From Seonamhaeicola sp. (GTDB taxonomy: Bacteria; Bacteroidota; Bacteroidia; Flavobacteriales; Flavobacteriaceae): a stretch of DNA of 64,000 nt. The stretch spans positions 248,001 to 312,000 of the forward strand of contig NZ_JANQJQ010000030.1 of assembly GCF_028281565.1 (NCBI RefSeq), given 5' to 3'. The notes below the pieces were generated by a model, which was given only the letters and a program-made list of their open reading frames with translations, was not told where the DNA came from and ran no database searches. The position numbers and the translations under genes are program-made. Shown in pieces: positions 18,030 to 27,863 of the stretch (the stretch's first letter is position 1; each line of letters opens with the position of its first letter).

Positions 18030-19982
18030 TTAAAGGTTGCCATAAGTTTTACTGGACTTTTCCTCTGAAATGCCCTTAACTTTCTTGTAAATTTGAACTC
18101 TTTTGTCAAAACGTTCATAGTCTGAGTTATTAGACTTATATTCAGGTATTAACTGCTTCATTTTCATCACAATATTATTACTTTGAAAACGATTTGTTAT
18201 GCAAAGTTCTTCTATTGAAGCTTTAACCTTTTCATAATCAAGATCTCTAGTCTTGCTTATCATAATTTTTTTGTGATAAGTAGATAACGTATTTTCACCA
18301 TTAGCCAAAAGTTCTTCATAAAGCTTCTCTCCAGGTCTTAATCCGGTAATTCTAATATCAATATCCTCAGGGTAACGTAACCCGGATAATTTGATCATGT
18401 TTTTAGCTAAATCATAAATCTTAACACATTCTCCCATATCAAAGATAAATATCTCACCACCCTTACCCATGGTTCCGGCTTCTAAAACCAGTTGTGAAGC
18501 TTCAGGGATGGTCATAAAATATCTGGTAATATCTTTATGGGTTAAAGTTAATGGGCCACCTTCCTCGATCTGCTTTTTAAATAATGGTATAACAGATCCA
18601 TTTGAGCCTAAAACATTTCCAAATCTTGTTGTTATGAACTTGGTTTTACTTTCTTTTTGAAGGCAACTAATATACATTTCTGCCATTCTTTTTGTAGCTC
18701 CCATTACACTAGTTGGGTTAACAGCTTTGTCTGTTGAAACGAAAACAAACTTCTTAACATTGTATCTCGATGCTGTATCCGCAAGAAGTTTTGTTCCGTT
18801 TACATTAATTTTTATGGCCTCATAGGGAGATTTTTCCATTAAGGGCACATGCTTATAAGCAGCTGCATGAAATACCATGGTTGGTTTGTGATATTGGAAA
18901 ATGATATCAATTCTTAAACCGTCTCTAATATCAGCAACTATAGCAGTGAAATTATGCTTACCAGAACGCTTTAGGTCTTGTTGAACATCATATAAGGCAG
19001 ATTCTGCCTGATCAATAAGTATTAAATGCTTAACATCAAATTTAGATAATTGGTTAACTAATTCACTACCTATAGATCCGGCTGCACCAGTTACTACAAT
19101 GGTTTCTCCTTTAAATTCGTTGATTAGATTTGGATTGTCAATTTCAATAGGCGGACGCCCAAGTAAATCTTCAATCTGAACTTGTTTTATTTGATTAGCA
19201 CTAAATTCTCCGTCAATCCATTTTTCAATAGGTGGTACTTTTTTCACCTGTACATCCAAATCAATCAAACTATCCACTAACTTTATAAGCCTCTTTGGTT
19301 CAATGGTTTGAGAGGCAACAATTATTTCATCAATACGATTGGTTCTTATGAACTTCTCATTGATTTCTTTTGATGAAATAATGTTAATGCCATTAATCAG
19401 TTTTCCGCGCTTTTTAATATCATCATCAATAAAGTTGATAATATTGAAACTTTTATCGGTACCATTTAATAAAGCATTGTAAGTTATAATACCAGAATCT
19501 CCAGCACCGTATATTAATATATTCTTCGAAGTTTTAAATTTACATTTTAAGTAATTATAACCCAATTTGAATATCAACCTACTACCGGCTAGAGCTACAA
19601 AACTCAATAAAGAATGTATTACGATTATGGAAAAAGGAATGGTAAAACTTGGCATCAATGAAGTTGTTCTATTAATAAATACGCCAACCGAAGCTATTGT
19701 GGCAATTAATACCACGGATTTAAAAACATTTACCACATCGGTAAAGCCGGTATGTCTAATAACACTTTTGTGGGAGCCAACTACCAAAAAGCTGGTAGCC
19801 GCTACAATAGCCATAAACGGTAATTGAACGAAAAATTGCTGAGTATCAAAATTCAATGTAAAATTAAACCTAATTAAATAAGCCGAAAAAAGGGTTATTA
19901 GTACAATGGTTAAATCAATACAAAAAACAAGCCACTTAGAGGCGTATCTTTGTGAAAGATTAGAAAAGTAGTCTCTTATCAT
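18030..19982 (-). CDS. FlaA1/PglF/WbpM-type membrane-bound UDP-HexNAc 4,6-dehydratase
   Basis: 650 residues. Four N-terminal transmembrane helices (about 15-130), a first nucleotide-binding fold (KNILIYGAGDSG near 153-164), then the catalytic SDR domain (TIVVTGAAGSIGSELVNQL near 295). AAYKHVPLMEKSPYEA, STDKAVNPTSVMGATKR and GLRPGEKLYEELL are present. It makes a UDP-4-keto-6-deoxy sugar. The aminotransferase gene overlaps its start by 4 nt, so a 4-amino-4,6-dideoxy sugar is the expected product. A C-terminal extension of about 50 residues follows the family core. Confidence 0.93.
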   Translation of the reverse strand: MIRDYFSNLSQRYASKWLVFCIDLTIVLITLFSAYLIRFNFTLNFDTQQFFVQLPFMAIVAATSFLVVGSHKSVIRHTGFTDVVNVFKSVVLIATIASVGVFINRTTSLMPSFTIPFSIIVIHSLLSFVALAGSRLIFKLGYNYLKCKFKTSKNILIYGAGDSGIITYNALLNGTDKSFNIINFIDDDIKKRGKLINGINIISSKEINEKFIRTNRIDEIIVASQTIEPKRLIKLVDSLIDLDVQVKKVPPIEKWIDGEFSANQIKQVQIEDLLGRPPIEIDNPNLINEFKGETIVVTGAAGSIGSELVNQLSKFDVKHLILIDQAESALYDVQQDLKRSGKHNFTAIVADIRDGLRIDIIFQYHKPTMVFHAAAYKHVPLMEKSPYEAIKINVNGTKLLADTASRYNVKKFVFVSTDKAVNPTSVMGATKRMAEMYISCLQKESKTKFITTRFGNVLGSNGSVIPLFKKQIEEGGPLTLTHKDITRYFMTIPEASQLVLEAGTMGKGGEIFIFDMGECVKIYDLAKNMIKLSGLRYPEDIDIRITGLRPGEKLYEELLANGENTLSTYHKKIMISKTRDLDYEKVKASIEELCITNRFQSNNIVMKMKQLIPEYKSNNSDYERFDKRVQIYKKVKGISEEKSSKTYGNL

Positions 19983-21109
19983 AGGTAAGGGGATTTTAAT
20001 ATTATATTTAGAATTCGGTCTAAATCGTCTTGACTTAAATTAGATCCACTTGGCAAACAAAGCCCTTTTTCAAAAAGATCTTCTGAAATACCATTAGTGA
20101 AATGTAAATAATCTTTAAAAACCGGTTGCATATGCATAGGCTTCCAAAGCGGTCTTGATTCTATATCTTCTTCTGATAAAGCAAGACGTATTTGTTCACG
20201 CATATCATATGAACTGGTCTTTATACAAGTTAGCCATCTGTTAGAATAAAAGCCAATTGGTTCTTCTAAGAAACTAATTGAACTGTATTTAGATAGATTA
20301 GCCTTATAAAATTCAAAATTCTTTCTTCTGGCCGCTACTCTATCATCTAGCACTTCCATTTGACCACGGCCAATACCAGCAACAACATTACTCATTCTAT
20401 AGTTAAAGCCTATGGACGAGTGCTGATAATGAGGGGCGTTGTCTCTTGCTTGAGTAGACAAGAAAACAGCTTTGTTCTTTAATTCTACGCTATCTGTAAT
20501 CAAAGCGCCTCCACCAGAAGTGGTAATTATCTTGTTTCCGTTAAAAGATAGGATAGCCATATCTGATAGTGTTCCACAGGCCTGATTAAAATAGGTACTT
20601 CCAAAAGCTTCGGCACTATCTTCAATAACAGGGATTTCATATTTCCTGGCTATATCATTAATTTCGTTTACTTTATACGGCATTCCATACAGATGTACGG
20701 CAATTATGGCTTTTGGCTTTCTGTATTTTTCAATTCTATCTTTAATAGCTATTTCGAGTAATTCCGGGGATATATTCCAGGTGTCTTGTTCACTATCTAT
20801 AAACACCGGTGTGGCTCCCTGGTATATAATTGGATTAGCAGAAGCCGAAAAAGTAAAACTTTGGCATAACACTTCATCTCCGGCTGAAACATTTAATAAT
20901 TGAAGTGCTAAATGAATAGCGGCAGTACCTGAACTCAAAGCAGCTACATGCTTGTTGCCTCCTAAATATTCCTGTATATCATTTTCAAAGCCATCCACAT
21001 TAGGTCCTAATGGTGCTATCCAATTTGTATCAAAGGCCTCTTCTACAAACTTTCGCTCCGAACCTCCCATATGAGGTGATGATAAATATATTTTTGTCTT
21101 AGTCAACAT
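19979..21109 (-). CDS. DegT/DnrJ/EryC1-family PLP sugar aminotransferase (PglE/WbpE-like)
   Basis: 376 residues, starting KIYLSSPHMGGSERKFVEEAF. The PLP Lys is in LSFNGNKIITTSGGGA (about residue 184). VIEDSAEAFGSTY and SFTFSASANPIIYQG are family blocks. It transfers an amino group to C4 of a UDP-4-keto sugar. It directly precedes and overlaps (4 nt) the FlaA1-type dehydratase, forming a standard pair for UDP-bacillosamine-like or UDP-QuiNAc4N-like sugars. It is the first gene of the minus-strand block, reading away from the main EPS promoter region. Confidence 0.93.
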   Translation of the reverse strand: MLTKTKIYLSSPHMGGSERKFVEEAFDTNWIAPLGPNVDGFENDIQEYLGGNKHVAALSSGTAAIHLALQLLNVSAGDEVLCQSFTFSASANPIIYQGATPVFIDSEQDTWNISPELLEIAIKDRIEKYRKPKAIIAVHLYGMPYKVNEINDIARKYEIPVIEDSAEAFGSTYFNQACGTLSDMAILSFNGNKIITTSGGGALITDSVELKNKAVFLSTQARDNAPHYQHSSIGFNYRMSNVVAGIGRGQMEVLDDRVAARRKNFEFYKANLSKYSSISFLEEPIGFYSNRWLTCIKTSSYDMREQIRLALSEEDIESRPLWKPMHMQPVFKDYLHFTNGISEDLFEKGLCLPSGSNLSQDDLDRILNIILKSPYL

Positions 21110-21771
21110 TTAAATTTTCTTAAATTTAGAGCATACAAATCCATTACAGGTTTTCTACCTATACAACATTATTGAATAAACGTCATGGATTTCCCTCTAA
21201 ACATCAAAACAAAATCAATTTTCATTATTAGCTTAACAATCAACTTGTATTAAAACTGTTTCTTAAAAACATTTTAATTAATTAATCCTTTTATTTTATT
21301 CAGACTAATTAAGAGAGATTTTTAAAGAATAAATTTTCAATAAACCTTTTTAATACAATTAAATCAACTTGCTATTAATCAATTCAATTTTGTATTTTAC
21401 GGGGTAAATTTAGTAATTGTTTTAAAGCAAAGAGATTAGATTTAGGTTATTTCGCTAAAAGAGTAATAATATTCGGTTAACTACATAAATCATTTTAGTT
21501 AAAAGTAAAACTGTGCAGATTATCGATTTATTAGGTTTTATTCGACATATTGGCTGTAATACTACATTAACAAATAGTTAATATTCTATAGTTAAAATGT
21601 CTTGTTTATATATTTTAATTTGCGAAACTATCAGGAAAATGTTTTATTCATCGATAATTTTAACACCTTTCTGAATTTCATCGGAAAAAATATAACCTTA
21701 ATATAAATAGTTAATTGTTTTAAATTAATTTTTTTCATATTTGCCGCTAATAAAACAAGCCCTAATTTACT
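21110..21771. other. Gene-free divergent control region of the EPS locus
   Basis: 662 bp, strongly AT-rich, with no credible coding frame. It holds the plus-strand promoter candidate at 21715-21743. On the minus strand, TTG-N20-TGGATTTG (21136-21166) is a one-mismatch promoter for the aminotransferase operon. The rest shows only A/T-rich runs such as repeated TTAAT. The length suggests regulatory input to both operons, but no specific operator could be identified. Confidence 0.55.
21715..21743 (+). promoter_or_regulatory. Promoter candidate of the plus-strand EPS operon
   Basis: TTG (21715-21717), an 18-nt spacer, then CATATTTG (21736-21743), which is TAnnTTTG with one mismatch. Expected transcript start near 21750, giving a leader of roughly 20 nt before ATG 21772. 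Confidence 0.5.
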
Positions 21772-22770
21772 ATGACCGACCAACAGCTTAATATTTTAAA
21801 AGGAAAACAGGTCCTTGTTACCGGAGGAGCCGGCTTTATTGGTTCTAACTTGTGCGAAACGCTTCTGGATAACAATATCGACGTTATTTGTTTAGATAAC
21901 TTTTCTACAGGAAAACGGGAAAACATTACTCCCTTTGTCGACCTTAAAAACTTCAAGTTAATTGAAGGTGATATTAGAAATTTAAATGACTGTAAAAAAG
22001 CTTGTGAAAATGCGGATTACGTTTTGCATCAAGCCGCTTTAGGTTCTGTTCCCAGATCTATTAATGACCCCATTACTACCAATGATGTTAATGTCTCAGG
22101 GTTTTTAAATATGCTTATTGCATCCAGAGATGCCGGAGTTAATAGATTTGTTTATGCTGCCAGTTCTTCTACTTATGGTGATCATGAAGCATTACCAAAA
22201 GTTGAAGATGTTATTGGAAAACCACTATCTCCCTATGCTATTACAAAGTATGTAAATGAATTATATGCTGATATTTTTCATAGCACTTATGGTTTAGATT
22301 CTATTGGTTTAAGGTATTTTAATGTTTTTGGAAGAAGGCAGGACCCTGACGGAGCCTATGCCGCAGTAATACCTAAGTTTGTGCAACAATTAATCAAGCG
22401 CGAATCCCCGGTAATTAATGGTGATGGAAGCTATTCCAGGGATTTTACATATATTGACAATGTAGTGCAAATGAATATTAACGCACTAACTACTCAAAAC
22501 GAAAAAGCGCTAAATACGGTATATAATGTGGCTTATGGTGAAAGAACTACATTAAAACAATTGGCCGCTTTGTTAAAAGAAAACTTATCTAAATTTGACC
22601 CGCAAATAGGTAATATTGAAATTAAGCACAGAGACAAAAGAGTTGGAGACATTCCGCACTCTTTAGCTTCCATTGACAAGGCAAAAAAATTATTAGATTA
22701 TAATCCAAAATTTGATATCAGTAAAGGGTTAAGTGAGGCTGTTGACTGGTATTGGAAAAATTTAAAATAA
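21772..22770 (+). CDS. NAD-dependent UDP-HexNAc 4-epimerase (WbpP/TviC-like)
   Basis: 332-residue extended SDR. Glycine motif [16 protein letters not shown] (about 15-30), catalytic SSSTYG and YAITKYVNE (YxxxK, about 161-169), and [23 protein letters not shown], typical of WbpP/TviC. It likely interconverts UDP-GlcNAc and UDP-GalNAc (or their uronic acids). It is first in the long EPS operon and 2 nt before the matching UDP-sugar dehydrogenase. Confidence 0.9.
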   Translation: MTDQQLNILKGKQVLVTGGAGFIGSNLCETLLDNNIDVICLDNFSTGKRENITPFVDLKNFKLIEGDIRNLNDCKKACENADYVLHQAALGSVPRSINDPITTNDVNVSGFLNMLIASRDAGVNRFVYAASSSTYGDHEALPKVEDVIGKPLSPYAITKYVNELYADIFHSTYGLDSIGLRYFNVFGRRQDPDGAYAAVIPKFVQQLIKRESPVINGDGSYSRDFTYIDNVVQMNINALTTQNEKALNTVYNVAYGERTTLKQLAALLKENLSKFDPQIGNIEIKHRDKRVGDIPHSLASIDKAKKLLDYNPKFDISKGLSEAVDWYWKNLK

Positions 22771-22772
22771 GA

Positions 22773-24053
22773 ATGAACGATATAAAAATAGCAGTTATAG
22801 GTTTAGGGTATGTAGGCTTGCCTTTGGCCAGGCTTTTTGCTACTAAATACCCTGTTGTTGGGTTTGATATAAATCAGAACAGGATTGATGAATTAATGAG
22901 AGGTATTGATTCTACGCTTGAAGTTGATGAACATGAATTGAAATCCGTTTTAACAGAAACATTAAATAATAGTATTGGATTATTTTGTTCAACAGATATT
23001 GAAGCTATCAAAGATTGCAATTACTACATAGTTACCGTCCCTACACCAATAGATAAAAATAACAGACCGGATTTAACCCCTTTATATAAATCAAGTGAGG
23101 CGGTAGGGAAAGTCCTTAAAAAAGGGGATATTGTAATTTATGAATCTACTGTTTATCCAGGTGTAACTGAAGACGAATGTGTACCTGTACTTGAAAAGAT
23201 AAGTGGACTTAAGTTTAATAAAGACTTTTTCGCAGGCTATTCTCCGGAAAGAATAAATCCAGGTGACAAATTACATACAGTAGATAAAATTCTAAAAGTA
23301 ACGGCAGGTTCAACTCCTGAAATAGGCAAAAAAGTTGATGCGCTGTATGCGAGCGTTATTACTGCTGGCACCCACTTGGCTCCCACTATCAAAGTTGCCG
23401 AGGCAGCTAAGGTAATTGAAAATTCACAGCGTGATATTAATATTGCGTTTGTTAACGAACTTGCCAAGATATTTAACAGATTAGAGATTGATACTCATGA
23501 TGTTTTAGCTGCGGCTGGAACCAAATGGAATTTCTTGCCTTTCAAACCGGGCTTGGTTGGTGGACATTGTATTGGAGTTGACCCCTATTATCTGGCACAA
23601 AAAGCTCAGGAAGTTGGCTATCACCCCGAAATTATATTGGCTGGCAGACGAGTTAATGATGGTATGGGACAATATGTTGCATCTGAAATCATCAAACTCA
23701 TGCTACATAATGATTTAAAGGTAAAAGGGAGTAATATATTAGCATTGGGAATTACTTTTAAGGAAAATTGTCCTGATGTAAGAAATACAAAGGCTGTTGA
23801 TGTTATTGAAGAAATAAAAAGTTATGGTGCCCATGTTACCATATACGATCCATGGGCCAACCCTGAAGAGGTCGAACATGAATATAATTTGGAAACCGTA
23901 AGGGAGCTTCCAAATAAAAAATTTGATGCCATTGTTTTAACCGTAGCTCATAAGGAGTTTTTAAACAAAGAGCTCTCTTCCCTCTTAAATCCCAATGGCA
24001 TTATATACGACGTTAAGGGGGTCATTGAAGAAAAGGTTGATGGACGCCTTTAA
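22773..24053 (+). CDS. UDP-N-acetyl-hexosamine 6-dehydrogenase (WbpO/WbpA/TviB-like)
   Basis: 426 residues from ATG 22773. A start at 22752 would add seven residues and overlap the epimerase by 19 nt; [15 protein letters not shown] at 22773 is the usual N-terminus. NAD motif [42 protein letters not shown] and the catalytic cysteine in [13 protein letters not shown] are all present. It oxidises UDP-HexNAc to the uronic acid. With the preceding epimerase it forms the Vi-antigen-like UDP-GalNAcA route. Confidence 0.93.
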   Translation: MNDIKIAVIGLGYVGLPLARLFATKYPVVGFDINQNRIDELMRGIDSTLEVDEHELKSVLTETLNNSIGLFCSTDIEAIKDCNYYIVTVPTPIDKNNRPDLTPLYKSSEAVGKVLKKGDIVIYESTVYPGVTEDECVPVLEKISGLKFNKDFFAGYSPERINPGDKLHTVDKILKVTAGSTPEIGKKVDALYASVITAGTHLAPTIKVAEAAKVIENSQRDINIAFVNELAKIFNRLEIDTHDVLAAAGTKWNFLPFKPGLVGGHCIGVDPYYLAQKAQEVGYHPEIILAGRRVNDGMGQYVASEIIKLMLHNDLKVKGSNILALGITFKENCPDVRNTKAVDVIEEIKSYGAHVTIYDPWANPEEVEHEYNLETVRELPNKKFDAIVLTVAHKEFLNKELSSLLNPNGIIYDVKGVIEEKVDGRL

Positions 24054-24072
24054 GTATTAAAATTTAGAAGTT

Positions 24073-25599
24073 TTGAGCCAGCTAAAAAAAGGAGCATTTT
24101 TAAATTACACAACAATTTTTCTTACGAATATTGTAGGCTTACTTCTGACTCCTTTCATTTTAAATCATTTGGGAAAGTCAGAATACGGTGTATATATTAC
24201 CATAGGAGCCTTAGTAGGCACTATTGGCATCTTAGATTTTGGCTTAAATAACACTATCATTAGATTTGTAGCTAAATACAAAGCCGAAAAAGACAGAAGA
24301 AGCGAAGAAAATTTTTTGGCAACAGTAATGCTTATCTATTTTGCTATTTCAGTCATAGCCATTATAATTGGAGTAATTTTCTATGGTTATATTGATTCCT
24401 ACTTCACTAAAATGGATCCGGAGGAAATACGGATAGCCAAGGTTATATTCGCGCTGTTAATACTTAATATGGCAATAGGCTTGCCTGGTGGCACCTTTGT
24501 AGGTGTTTGTTATGGTTACGAGTCTTTCGTTTTCCCTAAATCACTAAATATAATTAGATATTGTTTAAGGTCGTTAACGGTTGTTGGAATCTTACTACTT
24601 GGCGGAAAGGCAATAGCTCTGGTAGTTATTGATACAATATATAATATTGTTGTAATATCTATTCAAGCCCATTTTGTATTTACAAAATTAGATGTAAGAT
24701 TTAAATTGCATGAATTAAGTAAACGGTTTATAATAGAAATTTTTAGCTACTCCATCTGGATATTTGTTTTTTCATTGGTTAAGGTCTTTCAGTGGAAAGC
24801 CGGCCACTGGGTACTAGGACGATTGGCTACTCCCGAAGTTCTTACCATTTATGGCATTGGTATTACATTGGGAACTTATTACGGAGCCTTTTCAACGGCA
24901 ATTTCAAGTGTGTTTTTGCCAAGAGCCACCAAAATGACCGTTGGTAATGCCAGTGGGGAAGAATTAACGTCTATGATGATTAAGATCGGAAGAGTGTCTT
25001 TTATTGTTTTAATGTACATTTTAGGCGCATTTTATCTATTCGGAAATCAATTTGTAATGATGTGGGTTGGAGGTGAATTGGGTCAAAGCGGAAGCTACGA
25101 ATCATGGCTCATAGCATTTATCATTATGTTAGCCTATACTTTACCTCTAATTCAAGGTTTTGGAAATTCCATCTTAGAAGCCAAAAATAAACTAAGATTT
25201 AAAGCTACGCTATACCTGTCATTTATGATTGTTGGCGCCGGTTTGGGTGCGCTACTGGCCTATTATTATGGTGCCGTAGGAATGATTATAGGTACGGTAA
25301 CCGGTTGGTTGATTGTACAAAATGTTATGAATTTTTATTATCATCGGGTCATTGGATTAAACATTATCAGATTCTTTAAGGAGTTATTGAACAGAACCAT
25401 AATTTCTTTTGGCTTAACACTTCTAGTTGGGTATTTCATTAATATGATACCAGGTGTAGGATGGACTAATTTTATCCTTAAAGCCGTTTGTTATTCCATC
25501 GTATATTTCTTAACTACCTATTACATTGGAACCATTGAATTTGAGAAAAGATTATTTAAAGACACACTCTCACCAATTTTATCAAAAATTAAAAGTTGA
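24073..25599 (+). CDS. Wzx-type oligosaccharide flippase (MOP superfamily)
   Basis: 508 residues with 12-14 predicted transmembrane helices and the MOP-family N-terminus (LKKGAFLNYTTIFLTNIVGLLLTPFILNHLGKSEYG). It should flip undecaprenyl-linked repeat units across the inner membrane, in partnership with the Wzy-like gene at 30854. TTG start 19 nt after the dehydrogenase stop; no closer ATG fits the family N-terminus. Its TGA stop overlaps the next gene's ATG by one base. Confidence 0.9.
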   Translation: MSQLKKGAFLNYTTIFLTNIVGLLLTPFILNHLGKSEYGVYITIGALVGTIGILDFGLNNTIIRFVAKYKAEKDRRSEENFLATVMLIYFAISVIAIIIGVIFYGYIDSYFTKMDPEEIRIAKVIFALLILNMAIGLPGGTFVGVCYGYESFVFPKSLNIIRYCLRSLTVVGILLLGGKAIALVVIDTIYNIVVISIQAHFVFTKLDVRFKLHELSKRFIIEIFSYSIWIFVFSLVKVFQWKAGHWVLGRLATPEVLTIYGIGITLGTYYGAFSTAISSVFLPRATKMTVGNASGEELTSMMIKIGRVSFIVLMYILGAFYLFGNQFVMMWVGGELGQSGSYESWLIAFIIMLAYTLPLIQGFGNSILEAKNKLRFKATLYLSFMIVGAGLGALLAYYYGAVGMIIGTVTGWLIVQNVMNFYYHRVIGLNIIRFFKELLNRTIISFGLTLLVGYFINMIPGVGWTNFILKAVCYSIVYFLTTYYIGTIEFEKRLFKDTLSPILSKIKS

Positions 25600-26873
25600 T
25601 GTTTAAATTACATGACATATCGTTTCAGGAGCATGGCAAAAAAATAGCTTATGACTATACTATTGATGATAAAATCAGAAGTTACTTTAATGTCAACAAC
25701 CTGTATTATGTCTATTACGATCAGGATGTTAGCACCACCCCAATGAGTCTGGCGGTCATTCCTTTATTAGCCAATATAATGCCACTTTCCTGGTTTATTG
25801 GTTTTGATGTTTATATAGATGAAATTGATGAAACTTTCTATAAATCACTACAAATATTGAAAGAACAGTTTATCAAGTTTCATCCCAATAATACCTTAGG
25901 AGGTAATTTGCATGTCAATAAAATTGTTAAGAATGAAATAAATGGAAATGGTACCTCACTACTGTTTAGCGGTGGTTTGGATTCCTTTGATTCGCTAACT
26001 CGTCAATACAGTAAAAAACCTTTTTTGATTTCTATTCATGGCGCTGATGTTGAGATTAATGATAGAGAGCGCTGGAACGAATTTAAAAAGTTTAATTCTG
26101 AAGAAACCATATTGGATCAATCCAGGCTATTCTATATTGAATCTAATCTTAGAGAGTTCTATACATACAAAGTAGACTTATTAGTAGACCACTTAGGTTG
26201 GTGGGGAGCTGTACAGCATGGTATGGCACTGATAGGCGTATTAGCTCCGTTAAGTTATAAACATGGTTTTACCAATCTTAATATAGCTGCTTCGGCAACC
26301 AACGAAATAAGTTATAGCTGGGGGTCTTCTCCATATATCGATGAAAACATGAAGTGGGCTAACACAACAGTCACACATGAAGGGTATCAATTTAAAAGAA
26401 CGGATAAGACCGATAATGTAGTCAAATTTGTTAACGATACGGGATATAATATTAAGCTTCGTGTTTGCTATGCAGATGAAAGACAAGGCTACAATTGCAA
26501 CAGGTGCCATAAATGCCAAAGAACCATTTTGAGTCTGATTTTGGCGGGAGCTAATCCGGAAGACTACGGATTTAAAGTTCCTAATGATTTCTATAAACTC
26601 ATATTCAGAAACTTTGGTGATGATTGCATAATGACCAAGGGCATCAAATACCAATGGACATGTATCCAGGACAAAGCAGCAAGCGTAGACCGTTTTTTTG
26701 TTCTTAATGATGAGCTTACAGAAAGTGATGCCATTAAGAGATTTGCATCCTTAGATTTGGATAAAATAGTAAATAAAAACGAATCAAAAGTTAAACAAAA
26801 TAAAAAACGTAGGCATATATTAAGAAATAAATTCCCGATACTTTATAAAATTTACCAAAAACTTAAATCATAA
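25599..26873 (+). CDS. QueC-like PP-loop ATPase with four-cysteine zinc-type site, unknown role
   Basis: 424 residues from ATG 25599, which overlaps the flippase stop as TGATG; a TTG at 25596 is the alternative. A 110-residue N-terminal region of unknown fold precedes the PP-loop LLFSGGLDSFDSL (SGGLDS at 124-129), the ATP-pyrophosphatase signature. C290, C300, C303 and C306 (C-x9-C-x2-C-x2-C, in the NCNRCHKC region) closely copy the zinc site of QueC. It is not WbpG, the usual PP-loop amidotransferase of O-antigen loci. It may adenylate a carboxylate for amide or nitrile formation on a sugar or protein (inference). Sits between flippase and pyruvyl transferase. Confidence 0.75.
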   Translation: MFKLHDISFQEHGKKIAYDYTIDDKIRSYFNVNNLYYVYYDQDVSTTPMSLAVIPLLANIMPLSWFIGFDVYIDEIDETFYKSLQILKEQFIKFHPNNTLGGNLHVNKIVKNEINGNGTSLLFSGGLDSFDSLTRQYSKKPFLISIHGADVEINDRERWNEFKKFNSEETILDQSRLFYIESNLREFYTYKVDLLVDHLGWWGAVQHGMALIGVLAPLSYKHGFTNLNIAASATNEISYSWGSSPYIDENMKWANTTVTHEGYQFKRTDKTDNVVKFVNDTGYNIKLRVCYADERQGYNCNRCHKCQRTILSLILAGANPEDYGFKVPNDFYKLIFRNFGDDCIMTKGIKYQWTCIQDKAASVDRFFVLNDELTESDAIKRFASLDLDKIVNKNESKVKQNKKRRHILRNKFPILYKIYQKLKS

Positions 26874-26875
26874 TC

Positions 26876-27841
26876 ATGAAATACGGACTACTTACATATC
26901 AGGAACGCAAAGAAAAATACAATGTTGGAGACTATGTTCAAAGTCTGGCAGCAAAACAGTTTCTTCCCCAGACCGACCTGTTTATGAATAGAGAAAAACT
27001 GGGAGAGTATGATAGTGATACTATTAAACTAATAATGAATGGATGGTTTACGCATAATACCCATCATTGGGTGCCATCGGAGTACATTCTGCCTTTATTC
27101 GTTTCATTCCATATGAACTCTACTGCTGCTCCTTTTATGTTATCAGAAAAAGGGATTGCGTACCTAAAAGCACATGAACCAATTGGATGTCGCGACAAAT
27201 TCACTGTGAAATTATTACATGAAAAAGGAATTGATGCTTATTTTTCTGGTTGCTTGACTTTAACTTTAGACAACTATAAGGTAGACGATTCTTTGAGAGG
27301 TGATGACATTTACATTGTAGATCCATTTTACAATTATCCTACTACGGATAAACTCTTCTTAACACCAAAGTCCTTTGTTCGTGGCGTTTTAAATGGAGAT
27401 ACTTTCAATCTTGGTAAAATCAAAAAGCAATTAAAGAAAGTAATTGATAAAGACTTATTGGAAAGTGCCAATTATGTGACTCAAGTTTTACCAGTAGGAA
27501 AACAGACTGATGAGGAAAAGTTTGCTTATGCCGAAGAATGTTTAAAAAAATATGCCAAGGCCAAACTGGTAATTACTTCTAGAATACATTGTGCTTTACC
27601 TTGTCTTGCAATGGGAACTCCCGTTATTTTCCTGAATTCTTTTAACACGTTTGTTGATACCTGTAGGTTTGATGGTATCATTGAATTATTCAATCGAATT
27701 GATGTAGCTGATGATGGGAGTTTTACAAACAACTTCGGGCTGGAAGGTAAAATAACTAAAGATACCATGGTCACGAATTTAGGTTTGCATCACAAATTGG
27801 CTGAACCTTTAAAGAAAAAATGTAAAGACTTCATACTTTAA
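26876..27841 (+). CDS. Polysaccharide pyruvyl transferase family protein
   Basis: 321 residues. N-terminal NVGDYVQSLAAKQFLP, the middle GCRDKFTVKLLHEKGIDAYFSGCLTLTL, and VITSRIHCALPCLAMGTPVIFLNS are family blocks of PssM/CsaB-type enzymes, which move pyruvate from phosphoenolpyruvate onto a glycan as a ketal. It starts 2 nt after the QueC-like gene. The acceptor cannot be deduced, and some members of this fold have other functions. Confidence 0.82.
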   Translation: MKYGLLTYQERKEKYNVGDYVQSLAAKQFLPQTDLFMNREKLGEYDSDTIKLIMNGWFTHNTHHWVPSEYILPLFVSFHMNSTAAPFMLSEKGIAYLKAHEPIGCRDKFTVKLLHEKGIDAYFSGCLTLTLDNYKVDDSLRGDDIYIVDPFYNYPTTDKLFLTPKSFVRGVLNGDTFNLGKIKKQLKKVIDKDLLESANYVTQVLPVGKQTDEEKFAYAEECLKKYAKAKLVITSRIHCALPCLAMGTPVIFLNSFNTFVDTCRFDGIIELFNRIDVADDGSFTNNFGLEGKITKDTMVTNLGLHHKLAEPLKKKCKDFIL

Positions 27842-27863
27842 AATATACTAACTACTACTAGCG

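Noticed and set aside
21110-21771. Small non-coding RNA or extra gene in the 660-bp EPS control region
   Set aside because: No open frame with coding character, and no stable hairpin or terminator was found.
25599-26873. PP-loop protein as WbpG-type amidotransferase or asparagine synthetase
   Set aside because: No glutaminase partner (HisH/HisF-like) is adjacent, and the four-cysteine spacing fits QueC better.
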